This document shows, one piece after another, positions 7,934 through 16,784 of a stretch of DNA of 64,000 bases. A program made the position numbers and the translations under genes. The notes beneath the pieces are model-generated. The model made no database searches. It had not been told where the DNA came from and worked only from the letters and a program-made list of their open reading frames with translations. Positions within the stretch are counted from its first letter, which is position 1. Every line of letters starts with the position of its first letter. The DNA is from Pseudoduganella ginsengisoli (lineage in GTDB: Bacteria > Pseudomonadota > Gammaproteobacteria > Burkholderiales > Burkholderiaceae_D), in assembly GCF_009720865.1 (NCBI RefSeq), contig NZ_WNLA01000006.1, forward strand, positions 238,756 through 302,755. Reading direction: 5' to 3'.

Positions 7934-8605
7934 TCAGCTCAGCAATAAATTGACGGGGAACAGCAGTACGCCAAACAGGTACACGACCAGGTTGATCAGT
8001 GTGTTCAACAGCGGGGACAGTACGCCGGACGACATGCCCAGCATCAGCAGCATTAAGATAATAAAGCGGTGCCGGGACAAGCCGTCGAACGCGATAGCGG
8101 CGCGCATCGGCAGCAGCGACGTCAGCAGCACCCCGCCATCAAAGCCCGGAATCGGGAGCAGGCTCAGCACAATGACGACCGCATTGATCCAGATGCCGGC
8201 TTGCGCCATGCCCGTTAGGAAGGGCTCCGTTACGCCGGAAGCGCGGAACACGATAATCAGGAAGCCCCACACCACACCCATCGCCAGGTTGGCAGCGGGA
8301 CCCGCCAATGCAACAAAGCCCATTTGCTTCTTCGGGTTGCGCAACCGGCTGAAATTCACCGGCGCAGCTTTGGGATACAACAAGGGAATCTGGAACGCCC
8401 AATACGTCAGCAATGGCAGCAATACCGTGCCGAACGGGTCGATGTAATGCAGGGGATTCAAATCCAGGCGACCCTGCTCTGCCGCCGTGTTGTCGCCAAA
8501 ATAACGCGCCGCGTACGCACGGGCCACTTGGTTCCAGGCCAGCGCCAGCAAGACAGGGATAGCCGCGACCGTAACGGTTTGGACGAAGGTGTTGATATCA
8601 GTCAT
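7934..8605 (-). CDS. M50 / site-2 protease homologue lacking the HExxH zinc motif
   Basis: A 223-residue integral membrane protein with about six hydrophobic segments. It aligns by eye with the site-2 protease family usually found beside trpS in Burkholderiales. The family markers GDNTA, LNPLHYIDPFGTVLLPLL and the late PIPGFDGGVLL are all present. Where active members have HEAAHGYVA, this protein has NQVARAYAA: both zinc-binding histidines and the catalytic glutamate are replaced by Asn, Arg and Gln. I infer a membrane pseudoprotease. It is tightly coupled to trpS, with 1 nt between its stop and the trpS ATG. Confidence 0.85.
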   Translation of the reverse strand: MTDINTFVQTVTVAAIPVLLALAWNQVARAYAARYFGDNTAAEQGRLDLNPLHYIDPFGTVLLPLLTYWAFQIPLLYPKAAPVNFSRLRNPKKQMGFVALAGPAANLAMGVVWGFLIIVFRASGVTEPFLTGMAQAGIWINAVVIVLSLLPIPGFDGGVLLTSLLPMRAAIAFDGLSRHRFIILMLLMLGMSSGVLSPLLNTLINLVVYLFGVLLFPVNLLLS

Positions 8606-8662
8606 GAGGGGATTCTACCAGACCGCAAATTGCAGTCTGGAACATGGTATAGAGAGGAAAGT

Positions 8663-9286
8663 TTACATGCCCAGCACAGCGGGATCGCCCTGCCCCTGGC
8701 GCACCAGTTCCGGTTCGTCGCCCGTCAAGTCCACCACGGTGGTGGGCTCGAAACTGCAGGCGCCACCGTCCACGATCAAGTCCACCTGTTTTTCCAGGCG
8801 TTCGCGGATGGCGTCGGGGTCCGTCAGCGGATCGTCGTCGCCCGGCAAAATCAGCGTCGTGCCCAGCAGCGGCTGCTGCAATTCGGCCAGCAGCAATTCC
8901 ACGATCGGCGTGGCGGGCACGCGCAAGCCGATGGTTTTGCGCGACGGGTGCGACAGGCGGCGTGGCACGCAGCGCGTCGCTTCGAGTATGAAGGTAAAGG
9001 GACCCGGCGTGGCCGCCTTCAACATGCGGAACTGTTTATTATCGACGCGCGCATAGACGCCGATTTCACTTAAATCGCGGCAGAGCAGCGTCAAATGGTG
9101 CTTTTCATCGATGCCGCGGATACGGCGCAGGCGCTCGACCGCCGCTTTATCGTCCAGGTGGCACACCAGTGCATAGCAGGAATCCGTCGGCAGCGCGACG
9201 ATGCCGCCGCCGTGGATGATTTGCGCCGCCTGCTTGATCAGGCGCAGCTGGGGATTGACTGGATGGACCTGGAAATATTGGCTCAT
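8663..9286 (-). CDS. YciO/YrdC/Sua5 family protein (threonylcarbamoyl-AMP synthase-like)
   Basis: A 207-residue cytoplasmic protein of the dsRNA-binding YrdC/YciO fold. Members of the family make threonylcarbamoyl-AMP for the t6A modification of tRNAs; the YciO branch is less well characterised. The motifs GGGIVALPTDSCYALVCH, KHHLTLLCRDLSEI, TPGPFTFILEATRCVPRR and TIGLRVP match YciO better than the longer Sua5. It ends with VVDLTGDEPELVRQGQGD. It lies between htpX (9 nt) and the M50 homologue (57 nt), all on the minus strand. Confidence 0.88.
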   Translation of the reverse strand: MSQYFQVHPVNPQLRLIKQAAQIIHGGGIVALPTDSCYALVCHLDDKAAVERLRRIRGIDEKHHLTLLCRDLSEIGVYARVDNKQFRMLKAATPGPFTFILEATRCVPRRLSHPSRKTIGLRVPATPIVELLLAELQQPLLGTTLILPGDDDPLTDPDAIRERLEKQVDLIVDGGACSFEPTTVVDLTGDEPELVRQGQGDPAVLGM

Positions 9287-9295
9287 AGTTAAATT

Positions 9296-10180
9296 TTAGC
9301 GCGGCAAACTTTGCAAGGCCGCTATCCGCTCTTCCATCGGAGGGTGGGTGGAAAACAGGGCCGACCAGCCGCCGCCATTGGCAATACCGGACGCCGCCAT
9401 GTCTTGCGGCAAGGCGCCTGGCTGCATGCCGCCCAGGCGCATCAGCGCATGCTGCATCGGCACCTTGCTGCCCAACAGTTGGGCGGAACCAGCATCGGCG
9501 CGGAATTCGCGCTGGCGCGAGAACCACGCAACGATCATGGACGCCAGCAAGCCAAACACAATTTCACACACGACCGTGGTAATCGTGTAACCGATGCCGG
9601 GGCGGTAATCATCGCTGTCGCGGCGGCCATTCAGCGCGCTGTCGACAAAGTAGCCCACGACGCGGGCCAGGAACACGACAAACGTATTCACGACGCCTTG
9701 AATCAACGTCATCGTCACCATGTCGCCATTGGCAATGTGCGCCACTTCATGGCCCAGCACGGCTTCGACTTCTTCACGGTTCATGGATTGCAGCAAGCCC
9801 GTCGACACCGCCACCAGAGCGGAATCCTTGAAGGCGCCCGTGGCAAACGCATTGGGTTCGCCTTCATAAATCGCCACTTCCGGCATGCCGATGCCGGCCC
9901 GCTGCGACAATTGCTGCACGGTCGAGACCAGCCAATGTTCCATCGAATCACGGGGCGCATCGATGACGCGGGCGCCCGTGCTCCACTTTGCCATCGGCTT
10001 GCTCATCAGCAGGGAAATGATCGCGCCCGTGAAACCAATCACGAGCGAATACGCCATCAAATTACCCAGGTTCAGCCCGCCATAGCCGCCCGGCCGCGCA
10101 ATCCCCAGCACGGACAAGACAATGGACAGCACCACCATCACGGCCAGGTTGGTTGCGATAAACAGGACGATACGTTTCAT
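9296..10180 (-). CDS. htpX: Membrane zinc metalloprotease HtpX
   Basis: A 294-residue inner-membrane M48 protease that degrades misfolded membrane proteins. Two N-terminal membrane segments (about 5-25 and 35-60) are followed by the cytosolic catalytic domain. The zinc motif reads [14 protein letters not shown], and the third ligand region is [19 protein letters not shown]. Two further hydrophobic segments lie between about 155 and 225. Family members are often stress-induced, but no obvious heat-shock promoter was seen in the 62 nt upstream. It is followed by the YciO-like gene after 9 nt. Confidence 0.95.
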   Translation of the reverse strand: MKRIVLFIATNLAVMVVLSIVLSVLGIARPGGYGGLNLGNLMAYSLVIGFTGAIISLLMSKPMAKWSTGARVIDAPRDSMEHWLVSTVQQLSQRAGIGMPEVAIYEGEPNAFATGAFKDSALVAVSTGLLQSMNREEVEAVLGHEVAHIANGDMVTMTLIQGVVNTFVVFLARVVGYFVDSALNGRRDSDDYRPGIGYTITTVVCEIVFGLLASMIVAWFSRQREFRADAGSAQLLGSKVPMQHALMRLGGMQPGALPQDMAASGIANGGGWSALFSTHPPMEERIAALQSLPR

Positions 10181-10242
10181 AGTGCACTCGCCAAGAGATT
10201 AATCCGCAGCTTAGATGCGGTTGATGTGACTCAAAAACAAGT

Positions 10243-11076
10243 TCAGAACCAGTCGTGCCAGACGGGTTTGACATTGGATGGCAATGGTGGCAATTCTGCA
10301 AAACTCACGCGCGCTTCACCCGGTGCATGGAAATCCGTGCCGCGCGACGCGAGGAAACCATAACGGTTCGCCAGTTCCGCGTATTCCGGATACTGGTCGG
10401 GCGTGTGGCTCCCCGTCACCACTTCAATGGCGACGCCGCCCAACTGCTTGAATTCATCGAACAGCACGCCTTGCGCCATGCTGGAAAATTTATAGCGGCC
10501 CGGGTGGGCAATCACAGGAATGCCGCCCGCCCCTTTAATCCACTGCATGGCCTGCTCCAAGGTCGCCCAGCGGTGTTCCACATAACCGGGCTTGCCTTCG
10601 GCCAGGTAGCGCTTGAACACTTCCGGCACCGTATTGCAAATGCCCAGCTCCACGATATAGCGGGCAAAGTGGGTACGGGACATCAAATCCGGATTGTCGA
10701 CATATTTCAATGCGCCTTCATACGCATCAGGAATGCCGTGCAGCGCCAGCTGGTTCGAAATTTCATGGCCGCGGCGGTCGCGGCCGGAACGGGTCTGGTG
10801 CAAACCTTCCGTCAGCGCCCGGTTATTTTCATCGATTTGCAGGCCGACAATATGGACAGTTTCATTGGCCCACGTAATGGAAATTTCCACGCCCGACGCG
10901 AAGCGCATGCCCTGCTCCTGCGCAGCCTGGCGCGCGGCGGCAATGCCGCTTACTTCATCGTGATCCGTCAGCGCCCACACGTCCACGCCGCCCAGGCGCG
11001 CCATCTGCGCGACCTTCGCAGGAGGCAATACGCCATCAGAGACGTTGGAATGGCAATGCAGATCGACTTTCAACAT
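10243..11076 (-). CDS. PHP-domain phosphatase (3',5'-nucleoside bisphosphate phosphatase type)
   Basis: A 277-residue PHP-fold metal-dependent phosphatase like YciV/RnmA, which acts on nucleoside 3',5'-bisphosphates and short RNA 5' ends. The start MLKVDLHCHSNVSDGVLPP is preferred; an extension to 11100 is unsupported. Metal ligands are seen in DLHCHSNVSDG, ALTDHDEVSG, FASGVEISITW, PVIAHPGRYK and ASRGTDFHAPGE. The order with the YciO-like gene, M50 and trpS is the usual one in Burkholderiales, with htpX inserted between. Confidence 0.9.
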   Translation of the reverse strand: MLKVDLHCHSNVSDGVLPPAKVAQMARLGGVDVWALTDHDEVSGIAAARQAAQEQGMRFASGVEISITWANETVHIVGLQIDENNRALTEGLHQTRSGRDRRGHEISNQLALHGIPDAYEGALKYVDNPDLMSRTHFARYIVELGICNTVPEVFKRYLAEGKPGYVEHRWATLEQAMQWIKGAGGIPVIAHPGRYKFSSMAQGVLFDEFKQLGGVAIEVVTGSHTPDQYPEYAELANRYGFLASRGTDFHAPGEARVSFAELPPLPSNVKPVWHDWF

Positions 11077-11147
11077 ACAGTTACAAATCATCACGGACAA
11101 GGGAAGGCTCCATTGTACCCCGCCACCGTCCGATCATTCGACAGATA

Positions 11148-12026
11148 TCAGACGAGAAACTCTTCAATCATGGCGGCCAGCTGTTCCGGCTGGTCGTGGT
11201 GCAGCATGTGGCCCGCGTTATCAATCATTTTTGCCGTCACGTTGGCCAGGTGGCCCAGGCGGCGGTCCACTTCCACGCGCGCTTCCGCCTTCGGGCCCAT
11301 CCACAGCCACATATTGGTATGGGTGGCTTCCACCCACAGCACGGGTGCCGTGATGGCGCGCCAGCATGCCATCACTTCTTCCACGTGGTACAGCAGCGGG
11401 CTGGTGCGCTTGTGAGCTGCGTCGCCCAGGATGCGCCACTGGCCATCTTCCCCTTGCGCCGCCCAGTGTTTGGCAAGGAATGCCGCGCGGTCATCGCGCA
11501 AGCGCGGATTCGTCTTTTGCAGGCGGCCCGCCACGCCGGCCAGGTCGGGATAGCCTTTCATTTCCTGTGGCTCCAGCAATTCATCCATCCACTTGGCATA
11601 GCGGCCCGGCGCCTCGTCCGGCGTCGTGGATTTCAAGCCAAACCCTTCCAGGTTGATCAGTCGGCGGATGCGGGCCGGCCGCGCCCCCGCATACAGGCCG
11701 ACAATATTGCCGCCCATGCTGTGCCCCAGCAAATTGACCGCGCCATCAGGCTGGTAGTGGCGCAAGATGGCGTCCAGGTCGCCCAGGTAATCCGGGAACC
11801 AGTACGTATCGACCTTGGGCGATTCCGTCAGGCCAAAGCCGCGCCAGTCGGGCGAAATCACGTGCCAGTCGCCTTGCAGGCAATCGACGACAAACTGGAA
11901 AGAGGCGGAGACGTCCATCCAGCCATGCACCATGAATAGTTTGGGCGCGCCTTCCCGGCCCCAGTGACGGATATGCGTGCGCACGCCGCGCACATCGATA
12001 AATTCAGACCGGGACGGTTTATGCAT
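11148..12026 (-). CDS. Alpha/beta-hydrolase fold protein
   Basis: A 292-residue soluble hydrolase, started at MHKPSRSEFIDVRGV (an AAGGTGG-like ribosome-binding site precedes it) rather than 78 nt upstream. The oxyanion block is FMVHGWMDVSASFQFVVD, the nucleophile elbow is LLGHSMGGN (Ser at about residue 113), and the catalytic His is in MIDNAGHMLHHDQPEQ. The cap domain lies at about 140-220. HWGREGAPKLF near the start is typical of lactonase/esterase-like members. It is divergent from the gamma carbonic anhydrase gene across 189 nt. The substrate is unknown. Confidence 0.85.
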   Translation of the reverse strand: MHKPSRSEFIDVRGVRTHIRHWGREGAPKLFMVHGWMDVSASFQFVVDCLQGDWHVISPDWRGFGLTESPKVDTYWFPDYLGDLDAILRHYQPDGAVNLLGHSMGGNIVGLYAGARPARIRRLINLEGFGLKSTTPDEAPGRYAKWMDELLEPQEMKGYPDLAGVAGRLQKTNPRLRDDRAAFLAKHWAAQGEDGQWRILGDAAHKRTSPLLYHVEEVMACWRAITAPVLWVEATHTNMWLWMGPKAEARVEVDRRLGHLANVTAKMIDNAGHMLHHDQPEQLAAMIEEFLV

Positions 12027-12215
12027 AGAAAGATTCCACCTTGAAAGGAGCGCACTTGGCGCCATATGGGAGTGGCCAGGAAATTTTCCTGGTGGCCAGT
12101 TCAAAGTTTAGCACGATCGTGCGAAAATCACAGGTTGCTACTGCCGATGCCATTTTGCCGGGTTTTAGCGGCCTCGGCGTAAAATAGCGGCATTCCCCTC
12201 TTTTGAAGGCATTCC

Positions 12216-12752
12216 ATGACGATTTACCAATTGGGCGACCACGCGCCTGACATCGATGCATCCGCCTTTGTTGCCGACAACGCCACCTTGATTGGCAAGG
12301 TCACGCTGCGCGCAAATGCTTCGGTTTGGTATGGCGCGACTTTGCGGGGTGATAACGAACGCATCACCATCGGTGAAAACAGCAATGTGCAAGAAGGTAC
12401 CGTCATGCATACCGATATGGGTTACCCGCTGGACGTGGGCAACAACGTGACGATCGGCCACCAGGCCATGCTGCACGGCTGCACCATCGGCGATGGGTCG
12501 CTGATCGGCATTCAAGCCGTGGTCTTGAATGGCGCGAAGATCGGCAAAGGTTGCCTGGTGGGCGCCGGCGCCCTGGTCACGGAAGGCAAGGAATTTCCAG
12601 ACAACCAGCTGATCATTGGTTCGCCGGCCAAAGCCGTGCGCACCCTGACGCCTGAAGACGTGGCGCGCCTGCAAGGCAGCGCCGACAGCTACGTCCAGCG
12701 CGGCAGGCTGTTTAAAACACAATTGAAAAAATTAACACCTCAGGAAAAATAA
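12216..12752 (+). CDS. Gamma carbonic anhydrase family protein (left-handed beta-helix)
   Basis: A 178-residue trimeric hexapeptide-repeat protein of the YrdA/PaaY/CaiE type. Hexapeptide turns run from about residue 20 to 135. The metal-binding histidines are seen in VMHTDMGYP and [16 protein letters not shown], the three positions used by gamma carbonic anhydrases. The C-terminal helix ends [18 protein letters not shown]. Family members bind zinc or iron, but carbonic anhydrase activity is often absent, so the reaction is not certain. Its stop codon overlaps the hslO start by one nucleotide (TAATG), so the two genes are translationally coupled. Confidence 0.92.
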   Translation: MTIYQLGDHAPDIDASAFVADNATLIGKVTLRANASVWYGATLRGDNERITIGENSNVQEGTVMHTDMGYPLDVGNNVTIGHQAMLHGCTIGDGSLIGIQAVVLNGAKIGKGCLVGAGALVTEGKEFPDNQLIIGSPAKAVRTLTPEDVARLQGSADSYVQRGRLFKTQLKKLTPQEK

Positions 12753-13717
12753 TGAGCAAGACCCCAGACCTCGCAACCAGCCAGGACACGCTGCAAAAAT
12801 TCATTTTTGAAAATGCCTCCGTGCGTGGCGAGTTGATCGATGTGTCCGCCACATGGCGTGAAATCCAGGCCCGCCATGATTACCCGGCGCCAGTGCGCCG
12901 CCTGCTGGGCCAGATGGTGTCGGCTGCCGCCCTGCTGTCGGCGAATTTGAAATTCAATGGTTCCATCGTCATGCAAATCCATGGCGACGGCCCGGTGCGC
13001 TTGCTGGTGGTGGAATGTGATTCGCAGCTGCGCCTGCGCGCCACGGCCAAGCTGCGCCATGACGCTGTCGTCGATGACGAGGCCGGCTTGACCAAGCTGT
13101 TGAATGAACACGGCAAGGGCCGCTTCATCATTACGCTGGATCCGGCCGAGAAAGTGCCGGGCCAGCAGCCCTACCAGGGTATCGTGCCGCTGGATGCGGA
13201 TGATGTCGCCACCGTGATTGAACACTACATGCTGCGTTCCGAACAGCTCGATACCCGCCTGTGGCTGGCAGCCGATGACAGCGTATCGCGCGGCATGCTG
13301 CTGCAAAAGCTGCCGCACCATGGCGGCAAGGCGGAAGCGCAGCCGGTGTCGTCTGAAGAAGCGCTGGAAACGTGGAACCGTGCTGTCGTGCTGGGCTCGA
13401 CCTTGAAGGAAGAGGAAATCCTCGGCACCACCATCGACGTGCTGATGCAGCGCCTGTTCTGGGAAGAGACCATCCGCGTCTTCGATCCCGTGCACCCATC
13501 GTTCCACTGCAGCTGCACCCGCGAAAAAGTCGGCAACATGCTGAAGACCTTGGGTAAGCCGGAAATCGACAGCGTGCTGGAAGAACAGGGTTCGGTGGCC
13601 ATCAATTGCGACTTCTGCGGTAAGCACTACGAGTACGACAAAGTCGATTGCGCGCAATTGTTTGCCAGCGATGAACCTGCGGAAGCGCTGATCCACGCCG
13701 GCGACGTCAAACACTAA
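12752..13717 (+). CDS. hslO: Redox-regulated chaperone Hsp33
   Basis: A 321-residue cytoplasmic holdase that is switched on by oxidative stress through disulfide formation and zinc release. The N-terminal domain carries AAALLSANLKFNGSIVMQ. The C-terminal redox switch has the CxC and CxxC pairs, FHCSCTREK (Cys253, Cys255) and NCDFCGKHYEYDKVDC (Cys286, Cys289). Length and motif order are standard. It is coupled to the preceding gamma carbonic anhydrase-like gene. A strong inverted repeat follows 39 nt after the stop. Confidence 0.95.
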   Translation: MSKTPDLATSQDTLQKFIFENASVRGELIDVSATWREIQARHDYPAPVRRLLGQMVSAAALLSANLKFNGSIVMQIHGDGPVRLLVVECDSQLRLRATAKLRHDAVVDDEAGLTKLLNEHGKGRFIITLDPAEKVPGQQPYQGIVPLDADDVATVIEHYMLRSEQLDTRLWLAADDSVSRGMLLQKLPHHGGKAEAQPVSSEEALETWNRAVVLGSTLKEEEILGTTIDVLMQRLFWEETIRVFDPVHPSFHCSCTREKVGNMLKTLGKPEIDSVLEEQGSVAINCDFCGKHYEYDKVDCAQLFASDEPAEALIHAGDVKH

Positions 13718-13756
13718 ATCAGGCAGCGGCACTGATTGCCGTTCCCCTGCTGAAAA

Positions 13757-13796
13757 GGGTATCCTGAGCGCCTTTCCGACTTTGCTCAGGATACCC
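13757..13796. repeat. Perfect 13-bp inverted repeat ending at the DUF885 start codon
   Basis: The arms GGGTATCCTGAGC (13757-13769) and GCTCAGGATACCC (13784-13796) are exact reverse complements around a 14-nt loop. The right arm contains AGGA (13788-13791), the only ribosome-binding site candidate, 5 nt before the ATG at 13797. The RNA hairpin would therefore bury the Shine-Dalgarno sequence. No T-run follows, so it is not an ordinary terminator for hslO. Confidence 0.9.
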
Positions 13797-15611
13797 ATGC
13801 TGCCTACCCGTTTCGCCACCACGGTTCTTGCCGCCAGCCTGCTGGCCGCCTCCATCACCACCATTCCGGCACAGGCAGCGCCGGCAACCCAGACCCAGAG
13901 CGGCCCCGCCCAGCGCCAGCTGGCGCAACTGGCTAAAGAATTCCATGTGGCCCGCGCCCGCTTTGACCCGCTGCTGTTTGCCACCGCCAACGGCGACAGC
14001 CGCTACAACGACCAGATCGGCATGGCGATCGCCCCTGCCGTGCGGGATAAACAATTCGCCACCTATCGCCAGATGCAAAAGCGCCTGGCCGGCATCCCCC
14101 GTGCGCAGTTGGCGCAGCCAGACCAGATGACCCTGGACTTGCTGGCCTATGAACTGGACGCCGCCCTCGCGCTGGCGCCATTCCCGGAACACTTGCTGCC
14201 GCTGAACCATTTCGACAATATTCCCAGCACCCTGGCCAATTACGCAGGCGGCACGGGGTCGCAGCCGCTGGGCACCGTCAAGCAATACCAGGATTACCTG
14301 AGCCGCGTGCGCCAGTTGGCGCCGTGGATCGACCAGGCCATTGCCAATATGCGCGAAGGCGTCAAACAGGGCATCGTGCAGCCCAAGAGCATCACGCAAG
14401 CGATGCTGCCGCAAATGGCGGCGCTCAGGAGCGGCAAGCCTGAAGCCAGCGTGTACTACTCGCCTGTGACGCGCATGCCGGCGTCGTTCAGCGCGCAAGA
14501 TCAAGCCCGGTTGACGCGCGACTACCGTGCTGCCGTGGAAAAACTCAACCCCGCGCTGGACCGCCTGGTGCGCTTCCTGGAAACCGAATACCTGCCCGCC
14601 AGCCGTGACAGCACGGGCTGGAGCGCGCTGCCAAATGGCGCCAAGTGGTACCAGGCCCGCATTGCCGACAGCACCAACCTGCCGCTGACGCCGCAAGCTG
14701 TGCACGACCTTGGCCTGAAGGAAGTGGCGCGCATCACGGGCCAGATGCAGGGCTTGATGGGCAAACTGGGCTACGACGGCCCGGCGCAAGCGTTCCCGCA
14801 ATGGGTACGCGACCAGCAGCAATTCAAGCCGTTCAAGACGGAAGCCGAAGTGCTCGACGCGTACCGCAAGCTGTATGACACGGTGCAAACCAAGCTGCCC
14901 GCGTATTTCACGCTGGTGCCGAAATCCAAGCTGGTGGTGGACCTGGAGCCGGAACTGACGCGCGCTACCGCATCCGATCATTACACGCCGCCTGCTGCTG
15001 ACGGTTCCCACCCGGGCGTGTTCTGGGCCGTCGTCAACGATCCGAAAGATTACAGCCGCACGGGCATGGCCAGCCTGCTGTTGCACGAAGGCGTGCCGGG
15101 CCACCACTTCCACGCCGCCCTGCTGAAGGAAATGCCGCTGCCGGACTTCCGCATGTTCAGCACGGAAAACCAGAACAATGCCGCGTACACGGAAGGCTGG
15201 GCCTTGTATTCCGAAACGCTGGGCAAGGACTTCGGCCTGTATGACGATCCGGTGTATTACTACGGCCACCTGAACGCGGAAATGCTGCGCGCGGTGCGCC
15301 TGGTGGTGGACACGGGCATGCATGCGCTGGGCTGGAGCCGTGAAAAAGCCATTGCGTACATGGTGGACACGCTGGGCGTCTCGGAAGCCCGCGCGAAAAA
15401 CCAGATCGAGCGCTACATGGTATGGCCGGCGCAGGCATTAAGCTACAAGATCGGTTCGCTGAAAATCCTGGAGTTGCGCGACAAGGCGCAGCGTGAACTG
15501 GGCAGCAAATTCAGCTACCCGGCGTTCCATGCGGTGATCCTGGGCGATGGCACGCTGCCGCTGCCATTGCTGGAAGCCCGCGTCAACGCGTGGATCGCGC
15601 ACAGTAAATAA
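13797..15611 (+). CDS. Secreted DUF885-family metallopeptidase-like protein
   Basis: A 604-residue protein beginning MLPTRFATTVLAASLLAA, with a signal peptide ending near AQA (about residue 25), so it is exported. It belongs to the DUF885 family, thought to be zinc peptidases with a helical M32-like fold. Marker blocks are LLLHEGVPGHHFHAALLKE (HExxPGHH, the presumed zinc motif), NAAYTEGWALYSETLG and QIERYMVWPAQALSYKIG. An in-frame TTG at 13782 is less likely because it would place the start inside the hairpin stem. Translation is probably limited by the hairpin that covers its ribosome-binding site. The gene is convergent with the HemS-like gene, with a long hairpin between them. Confidence 0.88.
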   Translation: MLPTRFATTVLAASLLAASITTIPAQAAPATQTQSGPAQRQLAQLAKEFHVARARFDPLLFATANGDSRYNDQIGMAIAPAVRDKQFATYRQMQKRLAGIPRAQLAQPDQMTLDLLAYELDAALALAPFPEHLLPLNHFDNIPSTLANYAGGTGSQPLGTVKQYQDYLSRVRQLAPWIDQAIANMREGVKQGIVQPKSITQAMLPQMAALRSGKPEASVYYSPVTRMPASFSAQDQARLTRDYRAAVEKLNPALDRLVRFLETEYLPASRDSTGWSALPNGAKWYQARIADSTNLPLTPQAVHDLGLKEVARITGQMQGLMGKLGYDGPAQAFPQWVRDQQQFKPFKTEAEVLDAYRKLYDTVQTKLPAYFTLVPKSKLVVDLEPELTRATASDHYTPPAADGSHPGVFWAVVNDPKDYSRTGMASLLLHEGVPGHHFHAALLKEMPLPDFRMFSTENQNNAAYTEGWALYSETLGKDFGLYDDPVYYYGHLNAEMLRAVRLVVDTGMHALGWSREKAIAYMVDTLGVSEARAKNQIERYMVWPAQALSYKIGSLKILELRDKAQRELGSKFSYPAFHAVILGDGTLPLPLLEARVNAWIAHSK

Positions 15612-15642
15612 GCGGCGACGCATCTCGTTGCGTTGGCTGGAA

Positions 15643-15682
15643 ACCCATGCGGGCCGGATTTGAAAATCCGCCCCGCATGGGT
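15643..15682. terminator. Long hairpin between convergent DUF885 and HemS-like genes
   Basis: The stem is 18 bp with a single internal mismatch (arms 15643-15660 and 15665-15682, beginning ACCCATGCGGG) and a TGAA tetraloop. It ends one base before the stop codon of the HemS-like gene. There is no T-run on either side, so it may end transcription without a U-tract or protect both 3' ends. Confidence 0.7.
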
Positions 15683-15683
15683 A

Positions 15684-16748
15684 TCACGCTCTCGGCAATG
15701 ACTGAAGCAATTCAGCCCATGCCAGCGGCCTGGCCAGGTCGCGCCGGCCCACCAGTGTCAGCGCCGGCTCGGCGCCCTCCCCGTAAAACTCCACGGACAC
15801 CGCACCGGCGCGCTGTACCAGATAGCCGCTACGCAAGGCGCTGTCACGCAGCGCAAGGCGGAATCCTGGCGCTTGCGCCATATAAGCAGCGCCATCGCCG
15901 GAAGCCTGCGCCAACGTGCCGGCATAAATCTGCGTGACACCGGCATTCCCCACGTACGCCACAATAGGCAGCTTGTGTTGGGCAATGCCATCCACCAGCG
16001 CCCGCAGTGCTTGCGGCGCCAGACGCTGCGCCATGGCGGGTGGCGCCAGGCGCATGGCCTGTCGGCGCGTTGCGCCGAATGCCGCGAGGATGGCGCTGAA
16101 TTGGCCGGGATCGGTCATGGCGAGCCACGCTTGATGGAAGGCTGGGAGCGGGATGGTGCTGTCCGGCTTTTCTTCGATCCGCGCGGGCGCCGTGACTGTC
16201 ACCAGCGACGGGGTTTGCCCGGCAGCGCGAAAATCCATCGCCAGCTGGTCAAACAAGCCTCCAGCCGCCTCATTGCGCGCGTACAGCTTATGCACGGCAT
16301 TGCCTTGCGCATCGAAAAACTGCAGGCTGCGCGATACGCTGCCATCGTTTCGTTTCTCGGTTACGGCGAAGGCATAGCGCCATGCGTCAAAATTAAAGCG
16401 TAAATCGATGTCGCCACCCACGTAGCCGCCGGCGATATTGCGCCCTGCCTCGCCATTGCCCGCACTTGCGGCACTGCCTTCCTGTTCCAGCCGCATGGCC
16501 ACGCCAGTGCGCTCCATGACAGCCAGCGCATTGGCAGTCTGCGCCGTCACCTGGCCGAAGTCCAGCGCGCGCTGCATGATGCCGCGCACGGCATTATCGC
16601 CAGTATTTAGCAGCACCACGTTGGGCCCGATGGCTTGCGCCAGCAGGGGGGCTTCCGGTGCAGGCTGGGCGCGTGCGGGCATCACGCCCGCAAACAGCAG
16701 CGCGCCGCTGCTGGCAAGCAGGCGGCGGCGGATCAAGGAAATGGTCAT
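15684..16748 (-). CDS. HemS/HmuS-like heme protein with an export signal
   Basis: A 354-residue protein. The N-terminus MTISLIRRRLLASSGALLFA followed by MPARAQ is a cleavable signal, possibly twin-arginine because of the RRR run. The mature part follows the hemin-degrading factor family (HemS/ChuS/HmuS), normally cytoplasmic, in both halves: SRSLQFFDAQGNAVHKLYAR in the first, IPLPAFHQAWLAMTDPGQF and LPIVAYVGNAGVTQIYAG in the second. The family pattern LSHWHHGFAVEE reads FNFDAWRYAFAVTE here, so histidines in that block are lost. No heme-uptake genes adjoin it. I infer a periplasmic heme-binding or carrier protein, or a relic. An ATG with poor Shine-Dalgarno was chosen over an upstream TTG. Confidence 0.75.
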   Translation of the reverse strand: MTISLIRRRLLASSGALLFAGVMPARAQPAPEAPLLAQAIGPNVVLLNTGDNAVRGIMQRALDFGQVTAQTANALAVMERTGVAMRLEQEGSAASAGNGEAGRNIAGGYVGGDIDLRFNFDAWRYAFAVTEKRNDGSVSRSLQFFDAQGNAVHKLYARNEAAGGLFDQLAMDFRAAGQTPSLVTVTAPARIEEKPDSTIPLPAFHQAWLAMTDPGQFSAILAAFGATRRQAMRLAPPAMAQRLAPQALRALVDGIAQHKLPIVAYVGNAGVTQIYAGTLAQASGDGAAYMAQAPGFRLALRDSALRSGYLVQRAGAVSVEFYGEGAEPALTLVGRRDLARPLAWAELLQSLPRA

Positions 16749-16784
16749 GGTCCGGACGTGCAAACGTGAAGGACGTTGATGGAA

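Noticed and set aside
13719..15323. A 534-codon minus-strand open frame opposite the DUF885 gene
   Set aside because: A shadow frame: the plus strand has signal peptide and HExxPGHH, the minus frame only Arg/His/Gln-rich filler.
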